Of a stretch of 28,803 nt of DNA, positions 7,920 to 16,060 are shown piece after piece. Origin of the DNA: UBA2882 sp964619485 (GTDB taxonomy: Bacteria > Bacillota > Clostridia > Lachnospirales > Lachnospiraceae). The stretch spans positions 1 through 28,803 of the forward strand of contig CAZUCI010000039.1 in assembly GCA_964619485.1 (NCBI GenBank), written 5' to 3'. Position numbers and translations under genes: made by a program. Within the stretch, counting starts at the first letter, position 1, and every line of letters starts with the position of its first letter. The notes below the pieces were generated by a model. The model ran no database searches. It was not told where the DNA came from and was given only the letters and a program-made list of their open reading frames with translations.

Positions 7920-8393
7920 ATGTCAGAATTATATGTAAGAGATTCTTTAAGTGAACAGCAGCATCTGCTGCGGTATGAGGATATCAACGGTGAAAACCGT
8001 CTGTTTGGCGGGAAGCTGATTTCCTGGGTAGACGAGGTTGCCTCCATTGTGGCAATGCGCCATTGTAAAACCAGAGTCACTACCGCTGCCATCGATAATC
8101 TGAAGTTTAAGGAAGCTGCAAAATTAAATGATCTGGTTGTCACCATAGGACGTGCGACCTATGTGGGACATACCTCCATGGAAATACGCGTAGATACCTA
8201 TGTGGAGGACTTAGAAGGTTTCCGCCATCCAATCAATCGGGCATACCTTACCCTTGTGTCCCTGGATGAAAACGGAAAACCTGCTCCCATTCAAAACAAG
8301 CTGATTGTGGAAAGTGAATCGGAAAAAGCAGAATGGGAAGCTGCAAAAAAGAGAATTGCATTTAGAAAAGAGAGACGAGAATCAGGATTTTAA
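7920..8393 (+). CDS. Acyl-CoA thioesterase, hotdog fold
   Basis: Predicted to hydrolyse acyl-CoA to free acid and CoA. The 157 residues fit a single hotdog domain of the YciA/cytosolic acyl-CoA hydrolase type: ENRLFGGKLISWVDEVASI holds the FGG turn and the central helix with the Asp (WVDE) that is catalytic in this family, followed by DNLKFKEAAKLNDLVV and a strand with SMEIRVDTYVED. A basic C-terminal helix (about residues 133-155) ends the protein. GAGG lies 8 bases before the ATG. It is followed after 20 bases by a sodium symporter gene. With the preceding CoA ligase it could form an opposing activation/hydrolysis pair (inference). Confidence 0.88.
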   Translation: MSELYVRDSLSEQQHLLRYEDINGENRLFGGKLISWVDEVASIVAMRHCKTRVTTAAIDNLKFKEAAKLNDLVVTIGRATYVGHTSMEIRVDTYVEDLEGFRHPINRAYLTLVSLDENGKPAPIQNKLIVESESEKAEWEAAKKRIAFRKERRESGF

Positions 8394-8413
8394 CAAAAGA
8401 AAGTGAGTAATTT

Positions 8414-9811
8414 ATGTTACAACATATCGAATCAGTCAATGCTTCTGTAAACAGCTTTATCTGGGGTGTCCCCGCCATGGTCTGTATTCTTGGTGTCGGA
8501 CTTTTACTGAGTTTTCGAACCGGCTTTATCCAGTTTCGAAAATTTGGATATGCCTTCAAAAATACCCTTGGACGTATTTTTAATAAAAAAGAAGCCTCCG
8601 AGGGTGCTCTGACTCCCTTCCAGGCTGTCTGTACTGCGCTTGCTGCAACCGTTGGAACCGGAAATATCGCCGGCGTTGCAGGTGCCATCGCAATTGGCGG
8701 TCCGGGAGCAGTTTTCTGGATGTGGATTTCCGCCTGCCTTGGTATGTGTACCAAATTTTCCGAGGTAACCCTTGCAGTTCATTTCAGAGAACGCAATAAA
8801 AATGGAGAGCTGGTTGGCGGCCCAATGTACTATATCAAAAACGGACTGGGTAAAAAGTGGACCTGGCTGGCCCTATTATATTCTGCGCTTGGTGTTCTCA
8901 CGGTCTTTGGAACCGGTAATGCAACCCAGGTAAACACAATCACTACAGCCATAGATTCTGCACTCAGCAGCTATAATCTGGTTCAGAGTGGTAACTTTAA
9001 AACAATTAATCTGATTATCGGAATCATCATTGCCTTCCTGGTTGCTTTAATTTTACTGGGCGGCATCAAACGAATCGGAAGGGTAACGGAAAAGCTTGTT
9101 CCATCCATGGCCCTAATCTATATCGTTCTTGCTCTGGGAATTGTCATTATGAATATTACAACTCTTCCCGCAGTATTTGGTTCTATTTTTGAAGGAGCCT
9201 TCTCCCCCTCTGCTGTTACAGGTGGTGTGGTCGGAAGCCTGTTTATCAGTATGAGGAAGGGTGTTTCCAGAGGAATCTTTTCCAATGAAGCCGGTCTTGG
9301 TACCGGGTCCATCGCCCACGCCTGTGCAGATGTGGATGCACCTGTCCACCAGGGGCTGTGGGGTATTTTTGAAGTTTTCGCAGACACTATTGTTATCTGT
9401 ACATTAACGGCACTTGTTATCCTGTGCAGCGGTGTAACTGTCAATTTTGGAGAAGCTGCCGGTGCAGACCTGACCATCAGCGGCTTTATCTCCACCTATG
9501 GCAGCTGGGTTTCCATCTTTACAGCTATTGCACTCTGCTGCTTTGCCTTTTCCACAATCATTGGATGGGGTCTTTACGGAAGCAGATGCATTTCCTTCCT
9601 GCTTGGTGAGAAAAGTGTCCGTCCCTTCCTGACTGTCTATTCCTTTGTGGCTATTCTCGGTGCCACAATGGATCTCGGACTTCTCTGGGATATTGCAGAT
9701 ACCTTTAATGGATTAATGATTATCCCCAACCTGATTGCCCTGTTCCTGTTATCCGGAACGCTTGCAAAGCTGGTAAAGGACTATTTTTCAAAGGATAAAA
9801 AAGCATCCTAA
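8414..9811 (+). CDS. Sodium:alanine/glycine symporter (AGCS family)
   Basis: Membrane carrier importing alanine or glycine with sodium. The 465 residues are the usual length. Family signatures are visible: LTPFQAVCTALAATVGTGNI followed by AGVAGAIAIGGPGAVFWMW, GGPMYYIKNGLGKKW, and SNEAGLGTGSIAHA. About 10-11 hydrophobic segments are seen. The ribosome binding site (AAAGTGAG) is weak, and the gene begins 20 bases after the thioesterase, so translational coupling is plausible. Its stop codon overlaps, on the opposite strand, the last 3 bases of the stop codon of the microprotein gene at 9808-9945. No clear terminator follows on the plus strand. Confidence 0.93.
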   Translation: MLQHIESVNASVNSFIWGVPAMVCILGVGLLLSFRTGFIQFRKFGYAFKNTLGRIFNKKEASEGALTPFQAVCTALAATVGTGNIAGVAGAIAIGGPGAVFWMWISACLGMCTKFSEVTLAVHFRERNKNGELVGGPMYYIKNGLGKKWTWLALLYSALGVLTVFGTGNATQVNTITTAIDSALSSYNLVQSGNFKTINLIIGIIIAFLVALILLGGIKRIGRVTEKLVPSMALIYIVLALGIVIMNITTLPAVFGSIFEGAFSPSAVTGGVVGSLFISMRKGVSRGIFSNEAGLGTGSIAHACADVDAPVHQGLWGIFEVFADTIVICTLTALVILCSGVTVNFGEAAGADLTISGFISTYGSWVSIFTAIALCCFAFSTIIGWGLYGSRCISFLLGEKSVRPFLTVYSFVAILGATMDLGLLWDIADTFNGLMIIPNLIALFLLSGTLAKLVKDYFSKDKKAS

Positions 9812-9945
9812 AGACTTATGGCTACAGCAAATAAAATCAAAAAAACCACAGCCGGTACAAGGACCATTCCCAGAATAATGCCCCTGTAATGCTTTGCCAG
9901 AAATTTCTCCAGCCGATGATCACGGTTTTCCTTTTGTTCTTCCAT
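9808..9945 (-). CDS. 45-residue membrane microprotein behind the hybrid kinase
   Basis: A short gene below usual annotation cutoffs. The product starts MEEQKENRDHRLEKFLAKHY, a charged, basic N-terminal half that should stay in the cytoplasm. One hydrophobic stretch follows (GIILGMVLVPAVVFLILFAV), ending AISL, so it looks like a single-span membrane peptide. GAGAGGA, inside the last codons of the kinase gene, lies 8 bases before the ATG, and the kinase stop is only 3 bases upstream, so translation is almost certainly coupled. I do not recognise a family. Position suggests a modulator or partner of the kinase (inference). The coding call rests on the RBS, the coupling and the clean charged-then-hydrophobic layout. 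Confidence 0.75.
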   Translation of the reverse strand: MEEQKENRDHRLEKFLAKHYRGIILGMVLVPAVVFLILFAVAISL

Positions 9946-9948
9946 GTT

Positions 9949-12447
9949 CTATTCCTCTCTGGAGAGATAATGCACCAACGTTCGGTAAAGCTTATCCGGC
10001 TCAATTGGTTTTGACAAATGCTCGTTCATTCCTGCCTCCCGGCTCATACGCATATCTTCCTCAAAGGCATTGGCAGTCATTGCAATAATTGGAATCTTTT
10101 TTGCGTCCTCCCGCTCCAGTGCACGGATTGCCCTGGTTGCTCCCAGTCCATCTAACACCGGCATTCGGATATCCATCAATATCACATCATAATAATCGAT
10201 ATTACTTTTCTCAAAGTAATCTACGCCCTCCTGCCCATTTGGTACAGCGTCCACAAGCATCCCCTTCTTTTCCAGCAGACGCTTGGCAATCTGAGTATTC
10301 AGTGGCTGATCTTCGCACAGCAGGATACGTTTTCCTTTGAGCACGTCCTCAGATAGTTTTATTTTTTCTGCTATTTCCGGTTTATCAGCAATGCTTTTCT
10401 TCACTCCCTGCTTTGCTCTCTGGAAGTTCAGGTTTACTTCAAAGGAGGTGCCCTCCTGCTTTCTGCTCTGACAGGTAATGGTTCCATTCATCAGCACAAT
10501 CAATTTCCTGCATATGGATAAGCCCAGACCCGTTCCGCCACCACCGGCATTTTCCTGTTCAAAGGGTGTATAAAGCTTCTCCATAAACTCTTCACTCATT
10601 CCAATTCCCGTATCCTTTACTCGAATGACACAGGAAACCTGATCTCTGGATTCTCTGCTTTCCTCCATCTGGCAAAATAATGTCACTTTTCCATTTTCAG
10701 GGGTAAATTTCACTGCATTGGATAGCAGATTTAAGGCAATCTGGTCCAGATGCTGCTGATCCGCTTTGACATATAGATGCTCCGGGATTCTCAAATCTTT
10801 TTCAAAAATAACATTTTTTCCCTGCGCCAGCTTCTCAATCATCGGAATGACAGCACCAAAGAGGTCAGCGCCACACACATCATCATAATGCAGATCTACC
10901 TTGTTGCTTTCAATCTTGGTCATATCAAGTACTTCGTTTATCAGGCCTAACAGAAAGCTTCCTGAAGAGTGGACCTTTTTCAGATATTCATCCTTGGTAG
11001 CTTCATCCACGCCCTCCAGCATTTCCTGGGAAGAAAAGCTGATAATTGCGTTCATTGGTGTTCTCATATCATGACTCATCCTGGAAAAGAATTCTGTTCG
11101 GGCAATTTCCTTGCTGACATTCTGATTCAGCTTCTCAATGGAATCAACCAGCTGGTCAATTTCCACAATACCCAAATGATCTAATGAGGACTTCTCCTGC
11201 ACATCCATCCCACGTGCCTTTTTAGCAAATCTTGTAATCGGTGCCGCAAAATGCTGGCTGACTATGAAAATGCAGATTATCCCCAGTGCCAGCGAGAGCA
11301 GTGAAACGATAAAAAGTGTCTTTTTTACATGGCTGCTATAGGCAAAAAGTGTATCCTTCTGAACCAGACCAACCAGACAAAGCTGATTTTCCTCAAAAGG
11401 ATTGTTGTTATTATAGATAGTTATATCAGAGATTGCCCCATAAAGCTTTGAGCCCTCTCTTCCGATTACCAGAAATCCGCCGTAATCTTCCTTCTGTGCA
11501 GCAGAAAATTCCTTTCCTGCCACAAAACAGCGGCTATAAAGGGAGCTGCTTGCAACAATCGGGGTGATATCGTCTGTCTCAACATTTCTCAGTGCCAGCA
11601 TATAGCAGCTTTTATCGGAATCTCCCAACTCTGTGCCTGGCAGTAAGGATGACAAATATTTAGTTGTAAGCTCAATTCCCAATACAGCGTAGGGCTTTCC
11701 CTCCTCATCCATCAATGGAATCGAGTAGGATACAATCTCATTATCCGATTTGGAAATGTGATGGGCGCCACAAAAATAGGCAATATCCTCTCCATCTGCT
11801 TCCGGGTTATCCCATGCAGCCTTTAAGGGTTCATAATAATAGCTTCCCTCTTCTTCCTTTTCGAAGCGGTAATGAGCCTCCCACCAGGAATCCAGAGAAC
11901 ACCCCAGCTGATCTACAATCGCGGAAGGGGAACGTTCCAGCAAAAGATCATCATTTCCCACATAAGCACTGGTGCTGTCCATATCACGGATACAGACGCC
12001 GTATTTCTCTTCTCCTGAAGAATCAAAGACTGTTTTTTCCGGCTGATCATTCAAAATCAGGAAAATCCCATTGGTTCGGCCATTCCTGAGTGTCTTGACC
12101 AGCTGATCGGTTGCCTCACTTAAAAAATCCACCTGAAACTGCTTGTCCTTTGCAAATGGATTGGCACCATACTCACTTTGATATTGTTCATATAATAAAT
12201 CTAAGGCTTCCTCGCAGCTTGATAAATCATTCCACTCATTATTGGCATGTGTCTCCAATTCATTACTCCGGTTCACCAGCCTCTCTGACAGGATATCCGC
12301 CGAATTCTGATTCAGCGATTCTTCGATTCCTCCATAGACCGCTGAAAAATAAAACAGGAGACTTTGCAGAATCATAATCAAAATGAGAGGAACGAAAATT
12401 GCCCGAAAGATAGATGTTTTCTTTTCTTTAGTATTTCCTTTTTTCAC
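9949..12447 (-). CDS. Hybrid sensor histidine kinase with receiver domain, GTG start
   Basis: Membrane sensor of 832 residues. Order: a transmembrane helix near residues 16-38; a large extracellular region of about 340 residues (Cache-like by position; it includes SIPLMDEEGKPYAVLGIELT); a second helix near 377-398; HAMP; HisKA with phospho-acceptor His459 (RMSHDMRTPMNA); HATPase_c (NLLSNAVKF, DTGIGMS, GGGGTGLGLSICRK); and a C-terminal receiver with Asp759 in LMDIRMPVLDG and a conserved Lys in SKPIEP. No DNA-binding output domain is present, so phosphate must be used inside the protein or passed to a protein outside this operon. GTG at 12445-12447 follows AAGGAG by 9 bases. The gene lies 110 bases after a solute-binding protein gene and just before a membrane microprotein. 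Confidence 0.93.
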   Translation of the reverse strand: MKKGNTKEKKTSIFRAIFVPLILIMILQSLLFYFSAVYGGIEESLNQNSADILSERLVNRSNELETHANNEWNDLSSCEEALDLLYEQYQSEYGANPFAKDKQFQVDFLSEATDQLVKTLRNGRTNGIFLILNDQPEKTVFDSSGEEKYGVCIRDMDSTSAYVGNDDLLLERSPSAIVDQLGCSLDSWWEAHYRFEKEEEGSYYYEPLKAAWDNPEADGEDIAYFCGAHHISKSDNEIVSYSIPLMDEEGKPYAVLGIELTTKYLSSLLPGTELGDSDKSCYMLALRNVETDDITPIVASSSLYSRCFVAGKEFSAAQKEDYGGFLVIGREGSKLYGAISDITIYNNNNPFEENQLCLVGLVQKDTLFAYSSHVKKTLFIVSLLSLALGIICIFIVSQHFAAPITRFAKKARGMDVQEKSSLDHLGIVEIDQLVDSIEKLNQNVSKEIARTEFFSRMSHDMRTPMNAIISFSSQEMLEGVDEATKDEYLKKVHSSGSFLLGLINEVLDMTKIESNKVDLHYDDVCGADLFGAVIPMIEKLAQGKNVIFEKDLRIPEHLYVKADQQHLDQIALNLLSNAVKFTPENGKVTLFCQMEESRESRDQVSCVIRVKDTGIGMSEEFMEKLYTPFEQENAGGGGTGLGLSICRKLIVLMNGTITCQSRKQEGTSFEVNLNFQRAKQGVKKSIADKPEIAEKIKLSEDVLKGKRILLCEDQPLNTQIAKRLLEKKGMLVDAVPNGQEGVDYFEKSNIDYYDVILMDIRMPVLDGLGATRAIRALEREDAKKIPIIAMTANAFEEDMRMSREAGMNEHLSKPIEPDKLYRTLVHYLSREE

Positions 12448-12474
12448 AATTTCCGCTCCTTTCCTTTGTATTTT

Positions 12475-12545
12475 ATTTCATGCTTTTGTATGCATATTTC
12501 ATTCTTTTGTATGTTGATTTCGTTTCTTTATATGCTAATTTCGTT
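12475..12545 (-). repeat. Degenerate 21-bp tandem repeat upstream of the kinase gene
   Basis: Three full units, at 12475-12495, 12496-12516 and 12517-12537, plus a partial fourth, fill the spacer between the solute-binding gene and the kinase. On the plus strand each unit begins ATTTC and most contain TTTGTATG or TTTATATG. There is no CRISPR-like spacer pattern. The unit is a multiple of 3, but on the minus strand stop codons lie between it and the kinase start. Confidence 0.75.
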
Positions 12546-12556
12546 CTGTTCTGCAA

Positions 12557-14029
12557 TTATTTTCCAGTGAGTGTTTTTACCTGACTGGAAACCTCCTCAA
12601 ACCATGCGTCGAAGGCCTCGTCAGTATCAAAGGCTGCCACAGCCTCCTCCCTTGTCATACCGGACGCGATAGCTTCTACTACAGCTTCCCTGTCAGCTGC
12701 TGCCTTGTCCCCCATCGCCTTATCAAGATAGCTTCTGACATCCTTTCCACCTTCAAAGGGCTTGGTTGCATAAGGCTCCTTATTGGCAAAGGCATCTGCA
12801 CTCAGCTTCAAAGAATCCAGTACAATCTGACCACTTCCCGTAGTGGTGTCACCATTGTAGGCCTTTGTGATAGCCTCTTCCGTATTATCCTCCAGAGTGA
12901 CTGTTGAATAGCCTGACATCAGAGAAAAGTCCATATTACGTTCAGATTCCGTAAACCATTTTAAGAATTCAACAGCTCCCTGCTGCTGTGCTTCCGTTGA
13001 TTTGAGAAGACAGAAGCTTGCTCCCTGCTGAACAACCGCCTGATTCACTGCGTTTGCAAATGGAAGTGCCTCGCTGATATATAATTCAATATCATGGGTA
13101 GAGTCATCCTCCAGCGTAACCTGATTTGGAAGATATCCCATACTGGAGGTAGATGAGGTCAATGCAAGTATTTTGCCGGTTTTTGCATCCTCGGAACGGA
13201 ATTTTGCATAAGCCCCAAAATATCCGTTAATATACGGAACATAGTAATTATCCCACAGTGTTCTGAAGGTTTCCTTATCCAGATCCTCTGTCATCTGACC
13301 ATCCTTAACTGTAAACATCTCATGTCCCAGCTGCTTACATCCCAGATAGATGTAATTTGCCATGGAATCCTTGCCTTACAAAGCCTTTCCATCCTCCAAA
13401 ACGTCCGGTGTAAGAGAATCTGTGTATTCATAGTAGCTCTTTGCTGCTGCTGTGAGGTCCTCCTGTGTCTGAATACTCTCCAATGTAATACCGGTTGCCT
13501 GTGCAAATGGCTCCCAGTCTGTTTTATTTGCAGTAAATACTTCTGTTGATTTGGAAATTGGGAACAGAAGCAGTTCATTATCTGCATTAAAACGTCCTTC
13601 ATCCAGGAATGCCGGAACATAGGCACTTAACTCTTCCTCTGAAAAATAATCATCCAGGTTAACCAGCTTATCCTGCTGATCCAGAATAAAAGCGGTCTCA
13701 GAATAAACTGCTGCCAGAGTTGGGCACTCCTGTGCCCCTGCTTTTCCTTCCACAGAGTTCAGTAATTCATCCGCAAGAGTATTAATATCTCCCTGACTGT
13801 TTGACACAACGACAATTCCCTTTTCGGTTCCAACAGTACTGTTAAATTCCTCCACCAGCTGATCAAATGCTGCCAGCTGATCTCCATTATAGTAATTCCA
13901 GATTGTTACGGTAGCCGGCTCCTTTGGATTCAGCGCACCGCCATCCTTTGCTCCACCACAGGCTGTCAGTCCTGCCATCATTACCGCTGCCAAGGAGCAG
14001 CACAAACATTTTTTCCATAATTTGTTCAT
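12557..14029 (-). pseudogene. Solute-binding lipoprotein (ABC family 1 type) broken by one in-frame stop
   Basis: Encodes a 490-codon extracellular solute-binding protein of the sugar-type family 1. The lipoprotein signal ends in the lipobox LTAC with Cys24; the mature part begins with a Gly-rich linker and TVTIWNYYNGDQLAAFDQLV. Codon 218 (13376-13378) is TAA in the middle of GKAL-stop-GKDSMANYIY; the reading frame is the same on both sides and the downstream half (about 270 codons) is well conserved in character. ATG at 14029 with AAGGGAG upstream is preferred over TTG at 14050. No permease or ATPase genes are adjacent; the next gene is a hybrid kinase. A substitution, a sequencing error or readthrough could explain the stop. 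The ATG at 13363 has no ribosome binding site worth the name. Confidence 0.85.
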
Positions 14030-14080
14030 TCTCTTTTGTTCTCCCTTCAATTGAGATAAAAAGTTCAGCTTATTCTTTAT

Positions 14081-14089
14081 ATTATAGCA
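14081..14089 (-). promoter_or_regulatory. Extended -10 promoter of the solute-binding/kinase operon
   Basis: TGCTATAAT on the minus strand (14081-14089) is an extended -10 element; the -35 region is only T-rich. It lies about 50 bases before the preferred ATG, in the short gap after the OLD gene. Confidence 0.6.
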
Positions 14090-14112
14090 CTTTATGACAA
14101 AATAAAAATACT

Positions 14113-15963
14113 TTATCTCCTCCTGCTCTCAAAATAGATGAACCGCTCCACTGCATCAAGTATATCTGCAAAATTTGCTCTTGGAGCCTCCTCAATATAG
14201 CGCCTTAGAATCTCTGTTTCCTGGCTGCGGAACCTGCCATAAAAAATATCATACAGATTATGTCCCCTCAGATGAATACGGATATCCTCCATGTGACGCT
14301 TCACATCCTCCTCTGTATTAAAATCCTCTCCTATGGCTTCCAGCAGTCTCTGCCCGCTTTTTATCCGAAAGAGATACTCCTTCCATTTCTCCAGAAAGAT
14401 GCGGTAAAAATCCTCCTCCCGTTCAATAACCCCAATTTTTGCCATGATTACCGGATCGAAGAAATAGTTTTCAAAGGAATAATATTTCAGAATCAGCACA
14501 TTTCTCTCCGTCACTCTGGGCAGCTTATCCACATCCTCCTTATTGCGCTCCTCATAATAATGGCAAAGCTGACTGGCCAGCTGCTTCCGGTCCTTTCCAT
14601 CTCCGTCACGGATCATCAGAAACTGATCCTTCAAATAAATCTGGTTCATATATTTCAAATTGGCATAGGTCTTGATATTGGTACAGCTGTTTGTGGTAAT
14701 AATGGCAATTCTGGACAGATTACCATCCTCGTCATACGTTTCGGAAAAGTATTTTTGAATCAGGAGCGGCAGCCGGCTTTTATCCTGCTTTCCCTCCACA
14801 ATGAACACAAAATTTACGTTCATCAAATCGCCGGCAGTATATCCCAGGTCATCAAGAATTGCGCTGATATCCGTCTTTTCCCTGGTCACCGAAAAACCAT
14901 CCTCGTCCAAAATAACCTGTCTGATCTGTCTGCTGTTGAAGTTTGCCAGCAGATTTGGCGAATGGGTGGAAAAAATAACCTGATTATTTCTTGTGAGGCG
15001 GTATAATATTTCTCCTGACATTTTCTGCATGGTAGGATGAAGAAAAATCTCCGGGTCCTCCACCATAATAATACAGGGAATCTGATTTTTCAGCTCTGCA
15101 CAGGTTTCCAGCAATGAGAGCATATAAATGCTTCTCATGCCCTTCCCCATGCGGTCAACCGGTCGTGTGTAGCACTGTGTACTGTTGTATATCTGCGTGG
15201 ATACGGAAAGCATCCCCTCCACATCCTGATTCATGGAGTAAAGTATGGTATCCTTTCCCCCGTTTTTCTTAAAGTTTGCATTTACCTTTTTGGCAAAATC
15301 GTCCAGATTCAACTGATAAAGCTTGTAATCCAGCAGCTTGGAGGCCTCAAAGGCATTGAGCTGCTCCGGCTTCTTCTGATAGATCAGGCCAATGCAGGAA
15401 AAGCAGTGATCGCATTTCTTGGCCGTATTGAACATACAGCAGTTGGTTCTCATCTGCTTTAAAATTTCATCCTCCTGTAAAAGCAGCAGATCGTCCTGCA
15501 GCTCCTTGAGATTCCTCTCTGCGTCGATATAGTATATTTTAGGGAGAATATCCCTGATATAGTTGTTATTTTTTGAAAACCCATCTGCGTACCGTATTTT
15601 TCCATCTCTGTTGGCAATAAAGGTAAAGGTGAGCACTCCATTTTGAAAGGATGGAAGCTTCTTGCCAAAATCGCTCCGGTAAGAATCCTCTCGCTTATAC
15701 TGACTTACCAGACCACTTTTCTGCAGCCTGTGCAAATCCTCCTCTGTAATTTCCAGAGCCGTTTCAATCTCAATATTGGCATTGTCCTCGTTGAAATCCT
15801 CCGGTACAATCCGATAGGAGCCATTCAGTGCTCTGATGGCATCTAAAACCGTGGTTTTCCCGGTATTGTTCTTCCCAACCAGAATCAGGGCATTTTCTAT
15901 TCCCTCGATGTTCATCTGATTGATTGACTTAAAATTTCTTATTCCAAGCTTACTTATCTGCAT
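14113..15963 (-). CDS. OLD-family ATPase with TOPRIM nuclease domain and Cys cluster
   Basis: A 616-residue protein of the overcoming-lysogenization-defect family, whose characterised members are ATP-dependent nucleases with roles in phage defence. An SMC/RecF-like ATPase half has Walker A GKNNTGKT (residues 30-37), YIDAERN, Walker B with VEDPEIFLHP and the H-loop FSTHSPNLLANF. The C-terminal TOPRIM half has VFIVEGKQDKSRLPLL (metal-binding Glu) and FLMIRDGDGKD (Asp pair). Between the ATPase halves lies an unusual cluster, Cys175, Cys176, Cys184, Cys187 and Cys190, with CDHCFSC at its core. The ATG at 15963 follows AGGGGG by 6 bases and begins MQISKLGIRNFKS, typical for the family; the ATG at 15987 lacks an RBS. 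No UvrD-like partner (as in Gabija) or reverse transcriptase is adjacent, so it is a solitary class 1 type. Confidence 0.9.
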   Translation of the reverse strand: MQISKLGIRNFKSINQMNIEGIENALILVGKNNTGKTTVLDAIRALNGSYRIVPEDFNEDNANIEIETALEITEEDLHRLQKSGLVSQYKREDSYRSDFGKKLPSFQNGVLTFTFIANRDGKIRYADGFSKNNNYIRDILPKIYYIDAERNLKELQDDLLLLQEDEILKQMRTNCCMFNTAKKCDHCFSCIGLIYQKKPEQLNAFEASKLLDYKLYQLNLDDFAKKVNANFKKNGGKDTILYSMNQDVEGMLSVSTQIYNSTQCYTRPVDRMGKGMRSIYMLSLLETCAELKNQIPCIIMVEDPEIFLHPTMQKMSGEILYRLTRNNQVIFSTHSPNLLANFNSRQIRQVILDEDGFSVTREKTDISAILDDLGYTAGDLMNVNFVFIVEGKQDKSRLPLLIQKYFSETYDEDGNLSRIAIITTNSCTNIKTYANLKYMNQIYLKDQFLMIRDGDGKDRKQLASQLCHYYEERNKEDVDKLPRVTERNVLILKYYSFENYFFDPVIMAKIGVIEREEDFYRIFLEKWKEYLFRIKSGQRLLEAIGEDFNTEEDVKRHMEDIRIHLRGHNLYDIFYGRFRSQETEILRRYIEEAPRANFADILDAVERFIYFESRRR

Positions 15964-15983
15964 AGAAATCCCCCTTATATTCC

Positions 15984-15997
15984 ACACAATTTTGTGT
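15984..15997 (-). promoter_or_regulatory. Palindrome just upstream of the OLD gene
   Basis: ACACAA and TTGTGT arms with a 2-base centre (14 bp), 20-34 bases before the OLD start and directly after the lysR terminator's T tract. It could be an operator. A confident -10/-35 pair for the OLD gene was not found. Confidence 0.4.
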
Positions 15998-16042
15998 ATA
16001 AAAAAAGAAGTAAGATATATCTGGTTCTATCTTACTTCTTTT
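15998..16042 (-). terminator. Intrinsic terminator after the LysR gene
   Basis: AAAAGAAGTAAGATA and TATCTTACTTCTTTT form a perfect 15-bp stem (16003-16017 with 16028-16042) around a 10-base loop, followed on the minus strand by further T residues. It separates lysR from the OLD gene. Confidence 0.88.
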
Positions 16043-16060
16043 CAGACAATTTTTCCATTT

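Noticed and set aside
12364..12570. Plus-strand open frame with a 7-residue periodic sequence (ISFxxML)
   Set aside because: The periodicity only reflects the 21-bp DNA repeat; the frame starts inside the kinase gene on the other strand and has no RBS.
14113..15963. Gabija or PARIS defence system
   Set aside because: No UvrD-like helicase or second defence gene is adjacent; only a single OLD-type gene is present.
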